Source: an uncultured Gammaproteobacteria bacterium (GTDB taxonomy: Bacteria; Pseudomonadota; Gammaproteobacteria; Cardiobacteriales; CAKMZF01). From it: a DNA stretch of 37,115 bases. The stretch lies in the NCBI GenBank assembly GCA_929200405.1, contig CAKMZF010000005.1:1-37115 (forward strand), read 5' to 3'. This document shows positions 25,115-34,220 of this stretch, one piece after another. Numbering within the stretch: the stretch's first letter is position 1; every line of letters begins with the position of its first letter. Position numbers and translations under genes: made by a program. Below the pieces are notes generated by a model. It did not search any database, was not told the origin of the DNA, and saw only the letters and a program-made list of their open reading frames with translations.

Positions 25115-25334
25115 TCAACCTCTACTCCTTTTCAGCACATCTTGACCTTGTAAAAAAGGCATCATACCCTCTTTTCCAGAACCCCAGCCTTCCATATGAA
25201 CAGCTGTTGAAGAGCCGGCCGCAAAGATATACACAACAACTTCAAACCGATTCTCTATCTTTTAATCCCGCTCTCATAATCACCATGTCAGTTGTATTTT
25301 CATCAATGCTTACTTTACATGATCTAATAATGTT
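25115..25334 (-). pseudogene. Decayed gene upstream of the GFA remnant
   Basis: Two overlapping minus frames join across a frameshift near 25250: IDENTTDMVIMRAGLKDRES (25242-25334), then FEVVVYIFAAGSSTAVHM (25115-25261), ending in TGA 3 nt before the GFA remnant's ATG. The second part faintly resembles the last beta-strands of SRPBCC/AHSA1-type proteins (FEVTVTFEE..GKTRVTM), but this is weak. The tight spacing suggests a former two-gene operon with the GFA gene. Confidence 0.35.
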
Positions 25335-25383
25335 CTAGAAAAAAGTCTGATTTTAAGATTTGCTAACAACTGGCATCAATCTT

Positions 25384-25785
25384 CTAAAAAAACTGTGCAC
25401 TAAATCTCTCCCAAACAATGCCATTAACATCGGCCTCTTGAGTAAACTTTTTGATAAATTCTAGCGCTGAAGAATCTTCCCACCCATATACCTTTAACTC
25501 CCAGAGAGACATTTGTCATCTCGACGAATCGAAAAATTAAGTGACTCCGTTCTCCAGAGCACATATTCATTGGGGACATAAGAGCATGTCTCTGCGCCTA
25601 ACCGAGCGCTACAACCTACAACTGTCCGATCAATTTTATTCGTCGAAATGGCAATATGTGGTTTTTTTCATAGTTTCTCTTTTGAACCCAACACTTGGGC
25701 TCTTATCATAACCAACCATATAAGAGCTTTCACCCATCTTTAGTATATAGCTAATCAAAAAATTGTTCGTTTGAATATTCTCTCG
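25384..25785 (-). pseudogene. Frame-broken gene of unknown family
   Basis: Three overlapping minus-strand frames chain into about 125 residues. 25636-25785 ends with SSYMVGYDKSPSVGFKRETM; 25494-25667 gives TVVGCSARLGAETCSYVPNE and WRTESLNFSIRRDD; 25384-25512 gives MSLWELKVYGWEDSSALEF and ends in TAG. The first switch falls at an A7 run (25662-25668), the second around 25510. Read together they look like one continuous protein. I recognise no family. The third piece alone could be a 42-codon small gene (ATG 25512), but the upstream continuity argues for a pseudogene. Sequencing indels would be an alternative. Confidence 0.4.
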
Positions 25786-25924
25786 TCACTGCCTATACAC
25801 CAAATTTTTATACGCCACCCTTAATTCTATTTCTCGCCATGCTAAACTACGAAATATTATGAAATGAATATTGTGATGGTTTCAATAAACACCCCTCACA
25901 GACTGCAAATTAATAAGGATTTCC

Positions 25925-28642
25925 ATGACCGATGCTGCTAAGCCCATTATTCTAGTTGATGGCTCTAATTTTCTATTTCGTGCTTATCACGGGTTACCTC
26001 CTCTTACTACGCCTAATGGTGAACCTACCGGTGCAATTTTTGGTACCCTTAATATGCTTAGAAAGTTAATCAACAAATATGAACCAGATAAAATGGCAGT
26101 GGTTTTCGATGCCAAAGGAAAATCTTTTCGCAATGATATTTACCCCGATTACAAGGCACACCGCCCTCCCATGCCGGATGATTTGCGACCGCAGATAGAG
26201 CCGTTGCATGAGATCATTCGCGCCATGGGTATTCCCTTGATATGTCACATTGGTGTTGAGGCAGATGATGTCATCGGCACATTAGCAACACAGGCAGCAC
26301 AGAATAATACTCCTGTATTGATTGTGTCATCCGATAAAGATCTTGCTCAGCTTGTCACCGAAAATGTCAAACTGTTAGATGGTCTGAAATATACGCTCAG
26401 AGGGGTTGATGAAGTCATTGATAAGTTTGCCGTTCGACCAGACCAGATCATAGATTACTTAGCACTTATGGGAGATAGTGCAGATAATATTCCTGGCGTA
26501 CCAAGCGTAGGCCCCAAGACCGCTGCAAAGTGGCTTGCAGAGTACAACACCGTAGAAAATCTCATCGACAATGCTGAGGCGATAAAAGGCAAAGTTGGTG
26601 AAAAACTTAGAGACAATCTTGATAACCTTAAACTCTCAAAAGTACTGGCAACCATTGATACCAACGTCGCAATTGAAGAGTCTCTGGAGGCTTTGCATTT
26701 CACCCCCGCAAATAATGAGACTTTGCAGGAGTTTTATTTGCGCTTTAATTTCCGGCGTTGGCTAGAGGAAGTAGGTGGCGCTACCGATGCTCCAGCAAAT
26801 ACGGTACAGCTACCTAAAGAAGACACCACTCCCACAAAATACCATAGTATTTTAGATATCAATGCATTTACTAAGCTGGTCAGCCGACTAGCCAAAACAA
26901 AGCTATTCGCTGTAGATACTGAGACCACCAGCCTAAATTATATGGTAGCGGATCTAGTCGGTATTTCTATCTCACTGCAACCTTATGAGGCTTTTTACAT
27001 TCCAATTAAACATGATTATGAAGGTGCACCACAGCAGCTACCAGCAGAAATCGTACTTTCGACACTCAAACCAATATTAGAGAATCCAAATATCGCTAAG
27101 GTTGGTCAGCATATCAAGTATGACATGCATATTTTTGAAAATGTCGGCATTATCTTACAAGGTGTTGCCCATGACACTATGCTTGCCTCTTATTGTTTAG
27201 ACAGTGTCGCGACTCGTCATGATATGGATAGCTTAGCAAAGCACTATTTGGGCGTAGATACCGTCAAGTTTACAGATATCGCAGGCAAAGGAGCGAAACA
27301 GCTAACCTTCAATCAAATTCCGTTAGAAGAAGCTGGACACTATGCAGCAGAAGATGCCGACATTACGCTACGCCTACATAATGTATTAACTGAGAAATTA
27401 CAGGAATTTTCTGGCCCAGAGAAGATTTACCGAGAAATTGAAGTCCCTACTTTATCAGTTTTAGAAACCATAGAGCATCAAGGTGTTTTGGTAGACACTG
27501 ATATCCTCGGCCAACTTAGCGAAAAGCATGGTCAAAAACTGCAACAGCTAGAAACACAAGCCCATGAAATCGCCGGTGAGACATTTAATCTTAGCTCTCC
27601 CAGTCAGTTGCAGGTGCTGCTTTTTGAAAAACTAGATCTACCCATTATCAAGAAGACCCCTAAAGGCGCACCTTCTACAGACGAGGAAGTCCTTGAGCAA
27701 CTTGCCAATGAACATCCTCTACCAAAGCTGATATTAGAACACCGCAGCTTATCAAAGTTGAAAAACACTTACACCGACGTGCTACCAAAGATGATTAACC
27801 AAAACACTGGTCGAGTTCATACCTCCTATCATCAGGCTACCGCCAGCACGGGCAGGCTCTCTTCTTCTGATCCAAATTTGCAGAATATACCCGCCAGAAC
27901 TGCTGAGGGTAGAGAAATCCGCCAAGCTTTTATCGCCCCCAAGGGCTACAAAATATTAGCGGCAGATTATTCTCAAGTCGAGCTGCGAATTATGGCACAT
28001 CTGTCTCAAGATGAACGGCTAATTGAGGCCTTCACTCAAGGAGAGGATATTCACAGAGCAACCGCCAAAGAGGTTTTCGGACTCGATGATAATGGTGAGG
28101 TCAGTGCAGATGATCGCCGCTCGGCCAAAGCGATCAACTTTGGCTTAATATATGGTATGAGCGCCTTTGGTTTAGCCAAACAGTTACACATACCAAGAAG
28201 CCAAGCTAACGAATATATCCACAGTTATTTTGCTCAGTACCCTGGCGTAAAAGCATATATGGATGCCATTCGCATCAAAGCAAAAACCGATGGCTTTGTA
28301 GAAACTATCTTAGGCCGCCGATTATACTTACCAGCCATGCAAGGTCGCGATGCACGTGCCAAACAGGCAGCTGAACGACTAGCTATCAATGCGCCTATGC
28401 AGGGCACAGCGGCTGATATTATAAAACTGGCCATGATTAATGTCGCCAAAGCACTAAAAGCAGAGAAGCTCAGAAGCCGAATGATCATGCAGGTACATGA
28501 TGAAATAGTATTCGAGGCACATAGCACTGAAATTGCCGAATTATCAGCACTTATTCAGCGAGAAATGGCCGCTGTTTTGCCGCTATCTGTGCCATTAGTC
28601 GTTGATATCGGCTGCGGCGATAATTGGGATGAAGCCCACTAA
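25925..28642 (+). CDS. polA: DNA polymerase I
   Basis: A 905-residue repair and Okazaki-fragment-processing polymerase (E. coli 928). Residues 1-290 are the 5'-3' exonuclease/flap domain (LVDGSNFLFRAYHGLPP; EADDVIGTLA; GDSADNIPGVPSVGPKTA). Residues 310-500 form the 3'-5' proofreading domain, and the catalytic acidic residues are intact: Asp331 and Glu333 in VDTETTS, YDMHIFENVG, and the YAAEDADITLR motif. The polymerase domain has DYSQVELR (Asp681), the O-helix RRSAKAINFGLIYGMSAFG and VHDEIVFE (Asp859). AAGGAT lies 5 nt before ATG 25925. The gene is monocistronic and convergent with the S41 protease gene. Confidence 0.98.
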   Translation: MTDAAKPIILVDGSNFLFRAYHGLPPLTTPNGEPTGAIFGTLNMLRKLINKYEPDKMAVVFDAKGKSFRNDIYPDYKAHRPPMPDDLRPQIEPLHEIIRAMGIPLICHIGVEADDVIGTLATQAAQNNTPVLIVSSDKDLAQLVTENVKLLDGLKYTLRGVDEVIDKFAVRPDQIIDYLALMGDSADNIPGVPSVGPKTAAKWLAEYNTVENLIDNAEAIKGKVGEKLRDNLDNLKLSKVLATIDTNVAIEESLEALHFTPANNETLQEFYLRFNFRRWLEEVGGATDAPANTVQLPKEDTTPTKYHSILDINAFTKLVSRLAKTKLFAVDTETTSLNYMVADLVGISISLQPYEAFYIPIKHDYEGAPQQLPAEIVLSTLKPILENPNIAKVGQHIKYDMHIFENVGIILQGVAHDTMLASYCLDSVATRHDMDSLAKHYLGVDTVKFTDIAGKGAKQLTFNQIPLEEAGHYAAEDADITLRLHNVLTEKLQEFSGPEKIYREIEVPTLSVLETIEHQGVLVDTDILGQLSEKHGQKLQQLETQAHEIAGETFNLSSPSQLQVLLFEKLDLPIIKKTPKGAPSTDEEVLEQLANEHPLPKLILEHRSLSKLKNTYTDVLPKMINQNTGRVHTSYHQATASTGRLSSSDPNLQNIPARTAEGREIRQAFIAPKGYKILAADYSQVELRIMAHLSQDERLIEAFTQGEDIHRATAKEVFGLDDNGEVSADDRRSAKAINFGLIYGMSAFGLAKQLHIPRSQANEYIHSYFAQYPGVKAYMDAIRIKAKTDGFVETILGRRLYLPAMQGRDARAKQAAERLAINAPMQGTAADIIKLAMINVAKALKAEKLRSRMIMQVHDEIVFEAHSTEIAELSALIQREMAAVLPLSVPLVVDIGCGDNWDEAH

Positions 28643-28727
28643 GCAATCGTTATTCTAATTAGTTCGCCAGCCAGAATAATCGGCTCAATGAATTTCTGCA
28701 TCAAGTCTGTGTTAGATAGAGTAAACG

Positions 28728-29993
28728 CTACTCTGTTTTAGCAAAGACTAGGACCTGCATGAGCTGCAGTGCCTCATGTAGGTTAGGATCGGTTTTGAGC
28801 AGCAGTTTCTTTTGTTTCTGATAAAAATTTTCTTGCTCTACTGTTGTTAACTTTTCGACATCGACATCAGCCATTTCAGAAGCTGTTTCAATGCTCTCTA
28901 ACAGTTTATCCGCATCTAAATTCACAATATCCAAAGAGACATCAGGCGTCACCCCAATATGGTTAATTGACTGACCGCTTGGCCTAACATATTGGCCAAC
29001 AGTCATTTTAATGCCAGAGCCATCTCTGAGTTGTGTCATCGCCTGTATAGAAGCTTTGCCAAATGTTTTCTGGCCAACAATCATTGCCCGATGATTATCT
29101 TGCAGACTGGCTGCCACAATTTCCGCTGCTGAAGCAGAGCCTTTATTAACCATAACAATCAATGGTTTACCATTAATCGCATCTCCAACCTCCGCGGATA
29201 CACTTTCCTCAGTAAAATTATTACGGCTTTGCGTGGTAACAATCGGACCTGACTCTAAAAATAAATCTGCCATTTGCACTGCTTGAGTTAGTAAACCACC
29301 GGGGTTATTACGTAAATCAAGAATATAGGCCCTGGCTCCTATCTGCTCGGACTGCAGTATTTCCTCAATCAAACGACTGGCAGTAGATTGATTAAATGCA
29401 CCAACTCGGATATAAAAAACACCGTTATAATTTCTAATCTCATGAGTATCTAGTTCAACTGCTTGTCGCTCTAAAGTGTAGTCAGTGGTTTCTCCCAAAC
29501 TATTCACCACTGTCAACAATATACTAGTGCCGATCTCACCAAGCATATCATTGCTGATATCATCAAAATGCGGGGCGATAGCAGGCTGACCATTGACACT
29601 TAGCAGAATATCCCCTGCTTTAATGCCAACACGGCGAGCTGGTGAGTCATCTAGTGTACTCACAATAACAATCTGCTGTCCCTTAGGCTCAATCACGACG
29701 CCTATTCCGGCAAACTGTCCTGTAACCGTTTCTTGCGACCGCTTATACTCTTCAGGATCGTAGAAGTCCGAATAAGCATCTAAGCTGCTGACCATCCCTC
29801 TGAGGCTGTTATAAAAAAGTTGCTGACTATCAACTGGTTCTACATAGTCCTGCTCAATCATCTCCATCACTTCATTAAACAATGCTAGCTGTGCATCTGT
29901 CTGCGCATTTCCAACTGTGCCAACTACGCAGACAGACAACAAAGCGCCTGTCAACACAGAGACAATATGCTTCTTAGGTATTAGAGACAACAT
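28728..29993 (-). CDS. S41 C-terminal processing protease (CtpA-like)
   Basis: A 421-residue periplasmic serine protease. The N-terminal hydrophobic stretch (about 8-28, ending VGNA) is a signal peptide. A PDZ domain follows (GIGVVIEPKG to GDILLSVNGQPA, about 95-150), then the S41 protease domain with LDLRNNPGGLL, catalytic Ser288 in GSASAAE and Lys313 in GQKTFGKAS, 25 residues apart as in Tsp/CtpA. Family members trim C-termini of periplasmic proteins and regulate peptidoglycan hydrolases. ATG 29993 lies only 2 nt after the recR stop, so it is co-transcribed with recR. Which Ctp subclass is not certain. Confidence 0.92.
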   Translation of the reverse strand: MLSLIPKKHIVSVLTGALLSVCVVGTVGNAQTDAQLALFNEVMEMIEQDYVEPVDSQQLFYNSLRGMVSSLDAYSDFYDPEEYKRSQETVTGQFAGIGVVIEPKGQQIVIVSTLDDSPARRVGIKAGDILLSVNGQPAIAPHFDDISNDMLGEIGTSILLTVVNSLGETTDYTLERQAVELDTHEIRNYNGVFYIRVGAFNQSTASRLIEEILQSEQIGARAYILDLRNNPGGLLTQAVQMADLFLESGPIVTTQSRNNFTEESVSAEVGDAINGKPLIVMVNKGSASAAEIVAASLQDNHRAMIVGQKTFGKASIQAMTQLRDGSGIKMTVGQYVRPSGQSINHIGVTPDVSLDIVNLDADKLLESIETASEMADVDVEKLTTVEQENFYQKQKKLLLKTDPNLHEALQLMQVLVFAKTE

Positions 29994-29995
29994 TA

Positions 29996-30592
29996 TTAGT
30001 AGTCTCTTCTACCTGAGAAAGCCTGAGACAAAGTGCTACTATCAACAAACTCAAGCTCTCCTCCCATCGGAACACCATGAGCAATTCGCGTAGTCTTCAC
30101 GCCCTGAGACTTGGCTAATTCGGACAAATAATGCGCTGTAGCCTCACCCTCAACGGTAGTATTTGTCGCCAAAATAAGCTCTGTGATATTCTCATCCTCC
30201 AGCCTTTTGACCAACAAAGGAATACCCAGCTCTTCTGGGCCAATTCCATCGATAGGCGATAGCTTACCTCGCAAAACAAAATACCGACCTTTAAAAATAC
30301 TGACTTGTTCAACTACCGCCATATCAGCAGCAGACTCTACAATGCACAGCACCGTCGCATCCCGAGATTGACTTTGGCATATATCACATTGAGTCTGCTC
30401 TGCTAAACCCCGACAGATCTCACAGCTTCCTATACGCTCTAATGCCTGATCTATGGCTTGCGCAATCTGCTTCGCCCCAGTTCTATCGTGTTGGATAAGC
30501 TGCAATGCCATTCTTTGTGCGCTCTTAGGTCCTACACCCGGCAGTTTCCTCAGGATGTCAATAAGCGTATTCATGGCAGGTGGAAAGATCAC
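29996..30592 (-). CDS. recR: Recombination protein RecR
   Basis: RecFOR component that helps load RecA at single-stranded gaps. The 198 residues show the family order: helix-hairpin-helix LPGVGPKSAQRMA (about 14-27), C4 zinc finger CEICRGLAEQTQCDICQ (about 57-73), Toprim domain (IVESAADMAVVE; ATNTTVEGEATA), and C-terminal IAHGVPMGGELEFVD. The GTG start at 30592 gives a length like E. coli RecR (201); ATG 30574 is the alternative. It is the third gene of dnaX-ybaB-recR, a classic gammaproteobacterial operon. Confidence 0.97.
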   Translation of the reverse strand: MIFPPAMNTLIDILRKLPGVGPKSAQRMALQLIQHDRTGAKQIAQAIDQALERIGSCEICRGLAEQTQCDICQSQSRDATVLCIVESAADMAVVEQVSIFKGRYFVLRGKLSPIDGIGPEELGIPLLVKRLEDENITELILATNTTVEGEATAHYLSELAKSQGVKTTRIAHGVPMGGELEFVDSSTLSQAFSGRRDY

Positions 30593-30612
30593 AATAGCAG
30601 CCTTGTAAGTAA

Positions 30613-30936
30613 TTAGAAAGGAAGATTCATGCCCGGAATATTCGGCAGGTTTAGTCCAGATGTGATCTCAGACATTTTCTCCGCACTGGTGTCGCTAGCT
30701 TTACGTGAAGCATTGTTAAATGCAGCGGCCACTAGATCCCCTAGCATCTCAAGATCATCAACCAAAGACTCATCAATTTTGACACCCTTCACTTGGTGTT
30801 TACAGGTCATCGTCACCTCGACCAAGCCACCACCAGACTCTCCGGTTACTTGGACATTCGCCAAATCGTCCTGAGCCTGCTTCATCTTCTCTTGCATTTC
30901 TTGGGCTTGTTTCATCATATTTCCGAGACCGCGCAT
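30613..30936 (-). CDS. ybaB: YbaB/EbfC nucleoid-associated protein
   Basis: A 107-residue DNA-binding dimer of the YbaB/EbfC family, with the tweezer-like fold. Conserved parts are the N-terminal [16 protein letters not shown] helix, the beta-strand [13 protein letters not shown], and the C-terminal helix region ending [11 protein letters not shown], characteristic of gammaproteobacterial members. It lies between dnaX (61 nt upstream) and recR (20 nt downstream), the conserved order. AGGAGA precedes ATG 30936. Confidence 0.96.
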   Translation of the reverse strand: MRGLGNMMKQAQEMQEKMKQAQDDLANVQVTGESGGGLVEVTMTCKHQVKGVKIDESLVDDLEMLGDLVAAAFNNASRKASDTSAEKMSEITSGLNLPNIPGMNLPF

Positions 30937-30997
30937 ATGTTCTCCTTTAACTTTAATTCTTCGCCTATAAATATACTAACAGCCTGACAAGCTAGGC

Positions 30998-33712
30998 TTA
31001 GTCGTCTGCTTTAGGTAAAATCTTCACTTGATTAGGGTCTAATGTCACCCCAAACTCTGATTCAATCTGTTGAATATTGGGATCTTTTCTTAATCCATCA
31101 AGAGCACTCTCTTGATGTTGTTGCTGTTTTTTCTGAACAATCTCAGCAGGGGTTTGCAATGCTTTTTTAGCGCGTTCTTCTGCTGTAGCAACAGTAATTT
31201 CTAGCTGAATGTCTGCACCATATAACAGCCCAAGTGCACGAAGAATTGCTTTCTCTGCCATATCAGTATGCAAAGTATCCACCTCTGCACTTAAGATAAG
31301 ACTGAGTTTCTTCTTCAATGCATCATAATCAAAGAATGCACAGTTGGCAGCTAAACTCTGAGCAAAACCGGGCACAGGTAATCCTGCTGAAATCGCCGCC
31401 CAGTTTTCTTTGCTAAGCTCCATCGACACGCTATCTACACCTGTTGAGTTATGCATGGTAGTTTGTGGCTGCGCCGCAGTAGTTTGCGTGGCAACAGTCG
31501 CTGCACTATTAGCTGTCACTTGCTGTTGATCTATGTTCTCATTCGCCGCTATATCTGCAAAAGATTGCATGGGCGCTGGCGCTGTATCTATAATAGGCTC
31601 AGAAATTTCTATAGATTGCCCCTGCTCAGAACGCATTTCATCACTGTCATCAGAACGTTGTGATGATTCTGATATTGATGCAGATAATAGTGATGAAGGT
31701 GGTGAAAAGTCATTATCATCAATAACAGCAACTACTTCGCTATGATTCCGCTCAGTGCTTTGCAACGCGGTACTCACCGCTTGTGCTTGACTCGGCTCAT
31801 CAAAACCGACCTCAATATCCGCTTCCGAGAAAATCTTATTAGCGCCGGAATGATGGTCATTCGTTAAGGTCTGAACGGAGGCCGGAATTTCCATTTCCAA
31901 ATCACTCACATCAACTGAACCTACACCAGTCCAACGTATCTTTGGTTTAGGTTTTTTAGGCACATTTGCTTCTGCTGTACTTGTTGGCGCTATTTGCGTT
32001 TTTTTCTCAGTCGTAGTTTCTGTTATCCCAAAGCCTTCAGGCGGTTGTCTTTTAACGCCTATTTCCTCAGAAATTGATTCAGCTTGTGTAATATGAACTG
32101 GCTCCCCTGCTGTTTGAAGTTGTTCATCGTTGCTAGGTGCAAAATTACTCGTTTCAACTGATGTGATATTATTGTTGATAACATCACTAACCGATTCTGC
32201 TACAGCCGGCATATCAACCCGATTCTCTAACACGGCAGTCCCTGCTTCTGCATCATCTGCACTATCCGTCACCTCCCAAGGTGGTGACTGCTCTGTGGCA
32301 TTCTCTGCTGTTTCACCATGAGCTTGATCCCGAGGTACTTGCTCATCATCACTGAGCTTATTAAGCTCAATATCAGCCGACCCCACAGCTGGGGAATCTG
32401 TTGCTGTTATTACTAATTGAGACCGTTCTTGCGACTCAGGTGCCTGTTCGATTGAACTGTTAACTCTGTTGTCTGCACTTTCCTCTGTAGCTTGTGCCTC
32501 TGCTACAGTAGCCTTTTTTTGACTTCCCGCATCACCAGCAGAGGAAGTATCTATGCGCTGTTGCATAGCAATAGTCTGCGCCTTGGTGGCATTATCCCAA
32601 TCCAGCGCAGCACGCTCAATAATCGTAGGCTTAAATGCCAACAAACGAACCCATGTCATTTGAAATCCAAGAAATGGCGTTGGCGCATAGGGCTGGTCTT
32701 TTCGCGCCTGCAAAATTATTTGATACCAAATTTGCAAATCTTCAGAAGAGACATTTCGCAAAGCCGTCACGCACTCTTTGCCGAGCTGAATTAAGATTGG
32801 CGAAACTGGTGAGCGCTCAAATTGCAATACTGCCGTCGATTGCACCACCTCAAGCATATCGACCAGTACCGTGTCAAAATTTAGCGACCGCGATTCTGCC
32901 AACGCCAATTTTGAGAATAGCAAATCAACATCTTGATTGATTAATGCCAGAAACATTTCTGCTAATAAATTATGCGATACTGTGCCTAACATTTCGGTAA
33001 CAGTTGCCAACTCCACTTGTCCCTGACCAAAAGCAATACCTTGGTCTAATAGGGTTAAAGCATCACGCATACTTCCGCGTGCAGCTTGGGCTATGCGGTC
33101 TAGCGCTCGCTCATCAAAAGCAATCTCTTCCTGAGTTAATATACTTTGCATACGCTCCGCAATCATTTGCTGCGGAATTATTCGCAAACTAAACTGTAAA
33201 CAACGCGAAAGAACCGTAATGGGGAGTTTCTGGGGGTCTGTAGTCGCTAAAATGAATTTAACGTGCGGTGGTGGCTCTTCCAATGTTTTCAGCAACGCAT
33301 TAAAACTACTGGTTGAGAGCATATGCACTTCATCTATCAGATAGATTTTGTAACGGCCTCGGCTGGGCAGATAATTGGCATTCTCTAATAGTTCTAATGT
33401 GTCTTCAACACGAGTTCTCGAGGCAGCATCTACCTCTATAAGATCAGGAAAGCGACCTTCTTGGATATCTGTACATGAGCTACAGGTATTACAGGGATTT
33501 GCACTAACTCCGTTGGTATCGCAGTTCAATGATTTAGCAAAAAGTCTTGCCAAGGTGGTTTTTCCAACACCTCTGGTGCCAGTAAATAAAATCGCTGAGT
33601 GTAAATGACCGCTACTTAGTTGAAACGTTAACGGTTGTAGGACATGTGCTTGCCCAACGACATCATCAAATTTTTGGGGACGCCATTTTCTGGCCAGTAC
33701 TTGATAGGTCAT
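30998..33712 (-). CDS. dnaX: DNA polymerase III subunits tau/gamma
   Basis: The clamp-loader ATPase. Residues 1-370 carry the AAA+ module: Walker A GTRGVGKT (45-52), zinc Cys64, 74, 77 and 80, LIDEVHMLS (about 125) and the TTDPQKLPITVLSRC sensor. Residues 370-760 are long and low-complexity (Ser, Glu, Ala, Thr rich), then the tau C-terminal domain binds Pol III alpha. At 904 residues it is much longer than E. coli tau (643). The real start is ATG 33712 (MTYQVLARKWRPQ, with GAGG upstream); an apparent 58-codon extension upstream is the SRP RNA gene. A slippery A AAA AAG sits at codons 399-400 with a downstream hairpin, so a shorter gamma product is expected. Confidence 0.96.
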   Translation of the reverse strand: MTYQVLARKWRPQKFDDVVGQAHVLQPLTFQLSSGHLHSAILFTGTRGVGKTTLARLFAKSLNCDTNGVSANPCNTCSSCTDIQEGRFPDLIEVDAASRTRVEDTLELLENANYLPSRGRYKIYLIDEVHMLSTSSFNALLKTLEEPPPHVKFILATTDPQKLPITVLSRCLQFSLRIIPQQMIAERMQSILTQEEIAFDERALDRIAQAARGSMRDALTLLDQGIAFGQGQVELATVTEMLGTVSHNLLAEMFLALINQDVDLLFSKLALAESRSLNFDTVLVDMLEVVQSTAVLQFERSPVSPILIQLGKECVTALRNVSSEDLQIWYQIILQARKDQPYAPTPFLGFQMTWVRLLAFKPTIIERAALDWDNATKAQTIAMQQRIDTSSAGDAGSQKKATVAEAQATEESADNRVNSSIEQAPESQERSQLVITATDSPAVGSADIELNKLSDDEQVPRDQAHGETAENATEQSPPWEVTDSADDAEAGTAVLENRVDMPAVAESVSDVINNNITSVETSNFAPSNDEQLQTAGEPVHITQAESISEEIGVKRQPPEGFGITETTTEKKTQIAPTSTAEANVPKKPKPKIRWTGVGSVDVSDLEMEIPASVQTLTNDHHSGANKIFSEADIEVGFDEPSQAQAVSTALQSTERNHSEVVAVIDDNDFSPPSSLLSASISESSQRSDDSDEMRSEQGQSIEISEPIIDTAPAPMQSFADIAANENIDQQQVTANSAATVATQTTAAQPQTTMHNSTGVDSVSMELSKENWAAISAGLPVPGFAQSLAANCAFFDYDALKKKLSLILSAEVDTLHTDMAEKAILRALGLLYGADIQLEITVATAEERAKKALQTPAEIVQKKQQQHQESALDGLRKDPNIQQIESEFGVTLDPNQVKILPKADD
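32485..32519 (-). promoter_or_regulatory. Predicted -1 ribosomal frameshift site in dnaX
   Basis: The minus strand has CAA AAA AAG in the dnaX frame, so A AAA AAG (32519-32513) fits X XXY YYZ exactly, as in E. coli dnaX. Four nt later CTGTAGC pairs with GCTACAG (32508 to 32485, loop 10 nt). A shift to -1 after codon 400 reads 16 more codons (GYCSRGTSYRGKCRQQS-like) to a TAA, giving a gamma form of about 416 residues. GGGAAG lies 2 nt before the heptamer, closer than the stimulatory Shine-Dalgarno in E. coli. Confidence 0.7.
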
Positions 33713-33773
33713 TCCATTCCTCAATTCGCTCGCACTACAGTTTGTTTGCTTGGCGAGAGGTAAGAAATGATGG

Positions 33774-33884
<111 letters not shown>

Positions 33885-34220
33885 ATACTGATACCGAAAC
33901 GGAATTACTAAACCATTTCGCCATACAAGCCGCATATTCTATCCTCTCTTTTTCAAAATTGCACCTGCTGCCAAAGAAAAACCTTAGATAATCATTAGAA
34001 ATATTCGCCATTTTTATGCGAGACCAAGTAAGGCATTGACTTCCCGACACTTTATGAGACAAGCTGAATTTTCAGGTTTCCCCTATTGATATGCCGCAGA
34101 GCTCAATAACTAGAATTATCATGCCATTTTACGCGTAGCTTTAAAATATCAGCTAAAATGTCATCAATCTACAGACATCTTAACGCCATTAAACCAAACC
34201 TAGATCATTGAGCTATATTT
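33885..34220. other. Intergenic region between ffs/dnaX and hemH
   Basis: About 336 nt between divergent units. The ffs promoter should be at 33890-33930 on the minus strand (TATCAG is near the -10 position but weak), and the hemH promoter lies rightward. No coding sequence or strong repeat was seen. The hemH start has no obvious Shine-Dalgarno (only TTGAGC). Confidence 0.4.

Larger units (their letters stand above)
24312..25924. other. 1.6-kb gene-free tract with decayed minus-strand coding
   Basis: There is no intact gene between the ligase-like gene and polA. On the minus strand, several stretches read like genuine protein but are cut by stops and frameshifts; they are listed separately at 25384-25785, 24992-25334 and 24394-24585. 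A short frame ending GYLKSRNKWKEARGKPIW-stop (24666-24746) next to the 9-bp repeat also looks like a real C-terminus. GGAGG followed 5 nt later by TTG-AAA-ATT (minus strand, near 24970) opens a 28-codon frame resembling a signal peptide. The polA promoter must lie at the right edge; AAGGAT precedes its ATG. Confidence 0.5.

Noticed and set aside
25105-25338. 77-residue plus-strand ORF
   Set aside because: Antisense to minus-strand remnants that read more like real protein; no Shine-Dalgarno and no recognisable family.
28645-28685. Imperfect hairpin between polA and the protease gene
   Set aside because: Arms TATTCT/AGAATA are short, need a bulge to extend and lack a U-tract; too weak to call a terminator.
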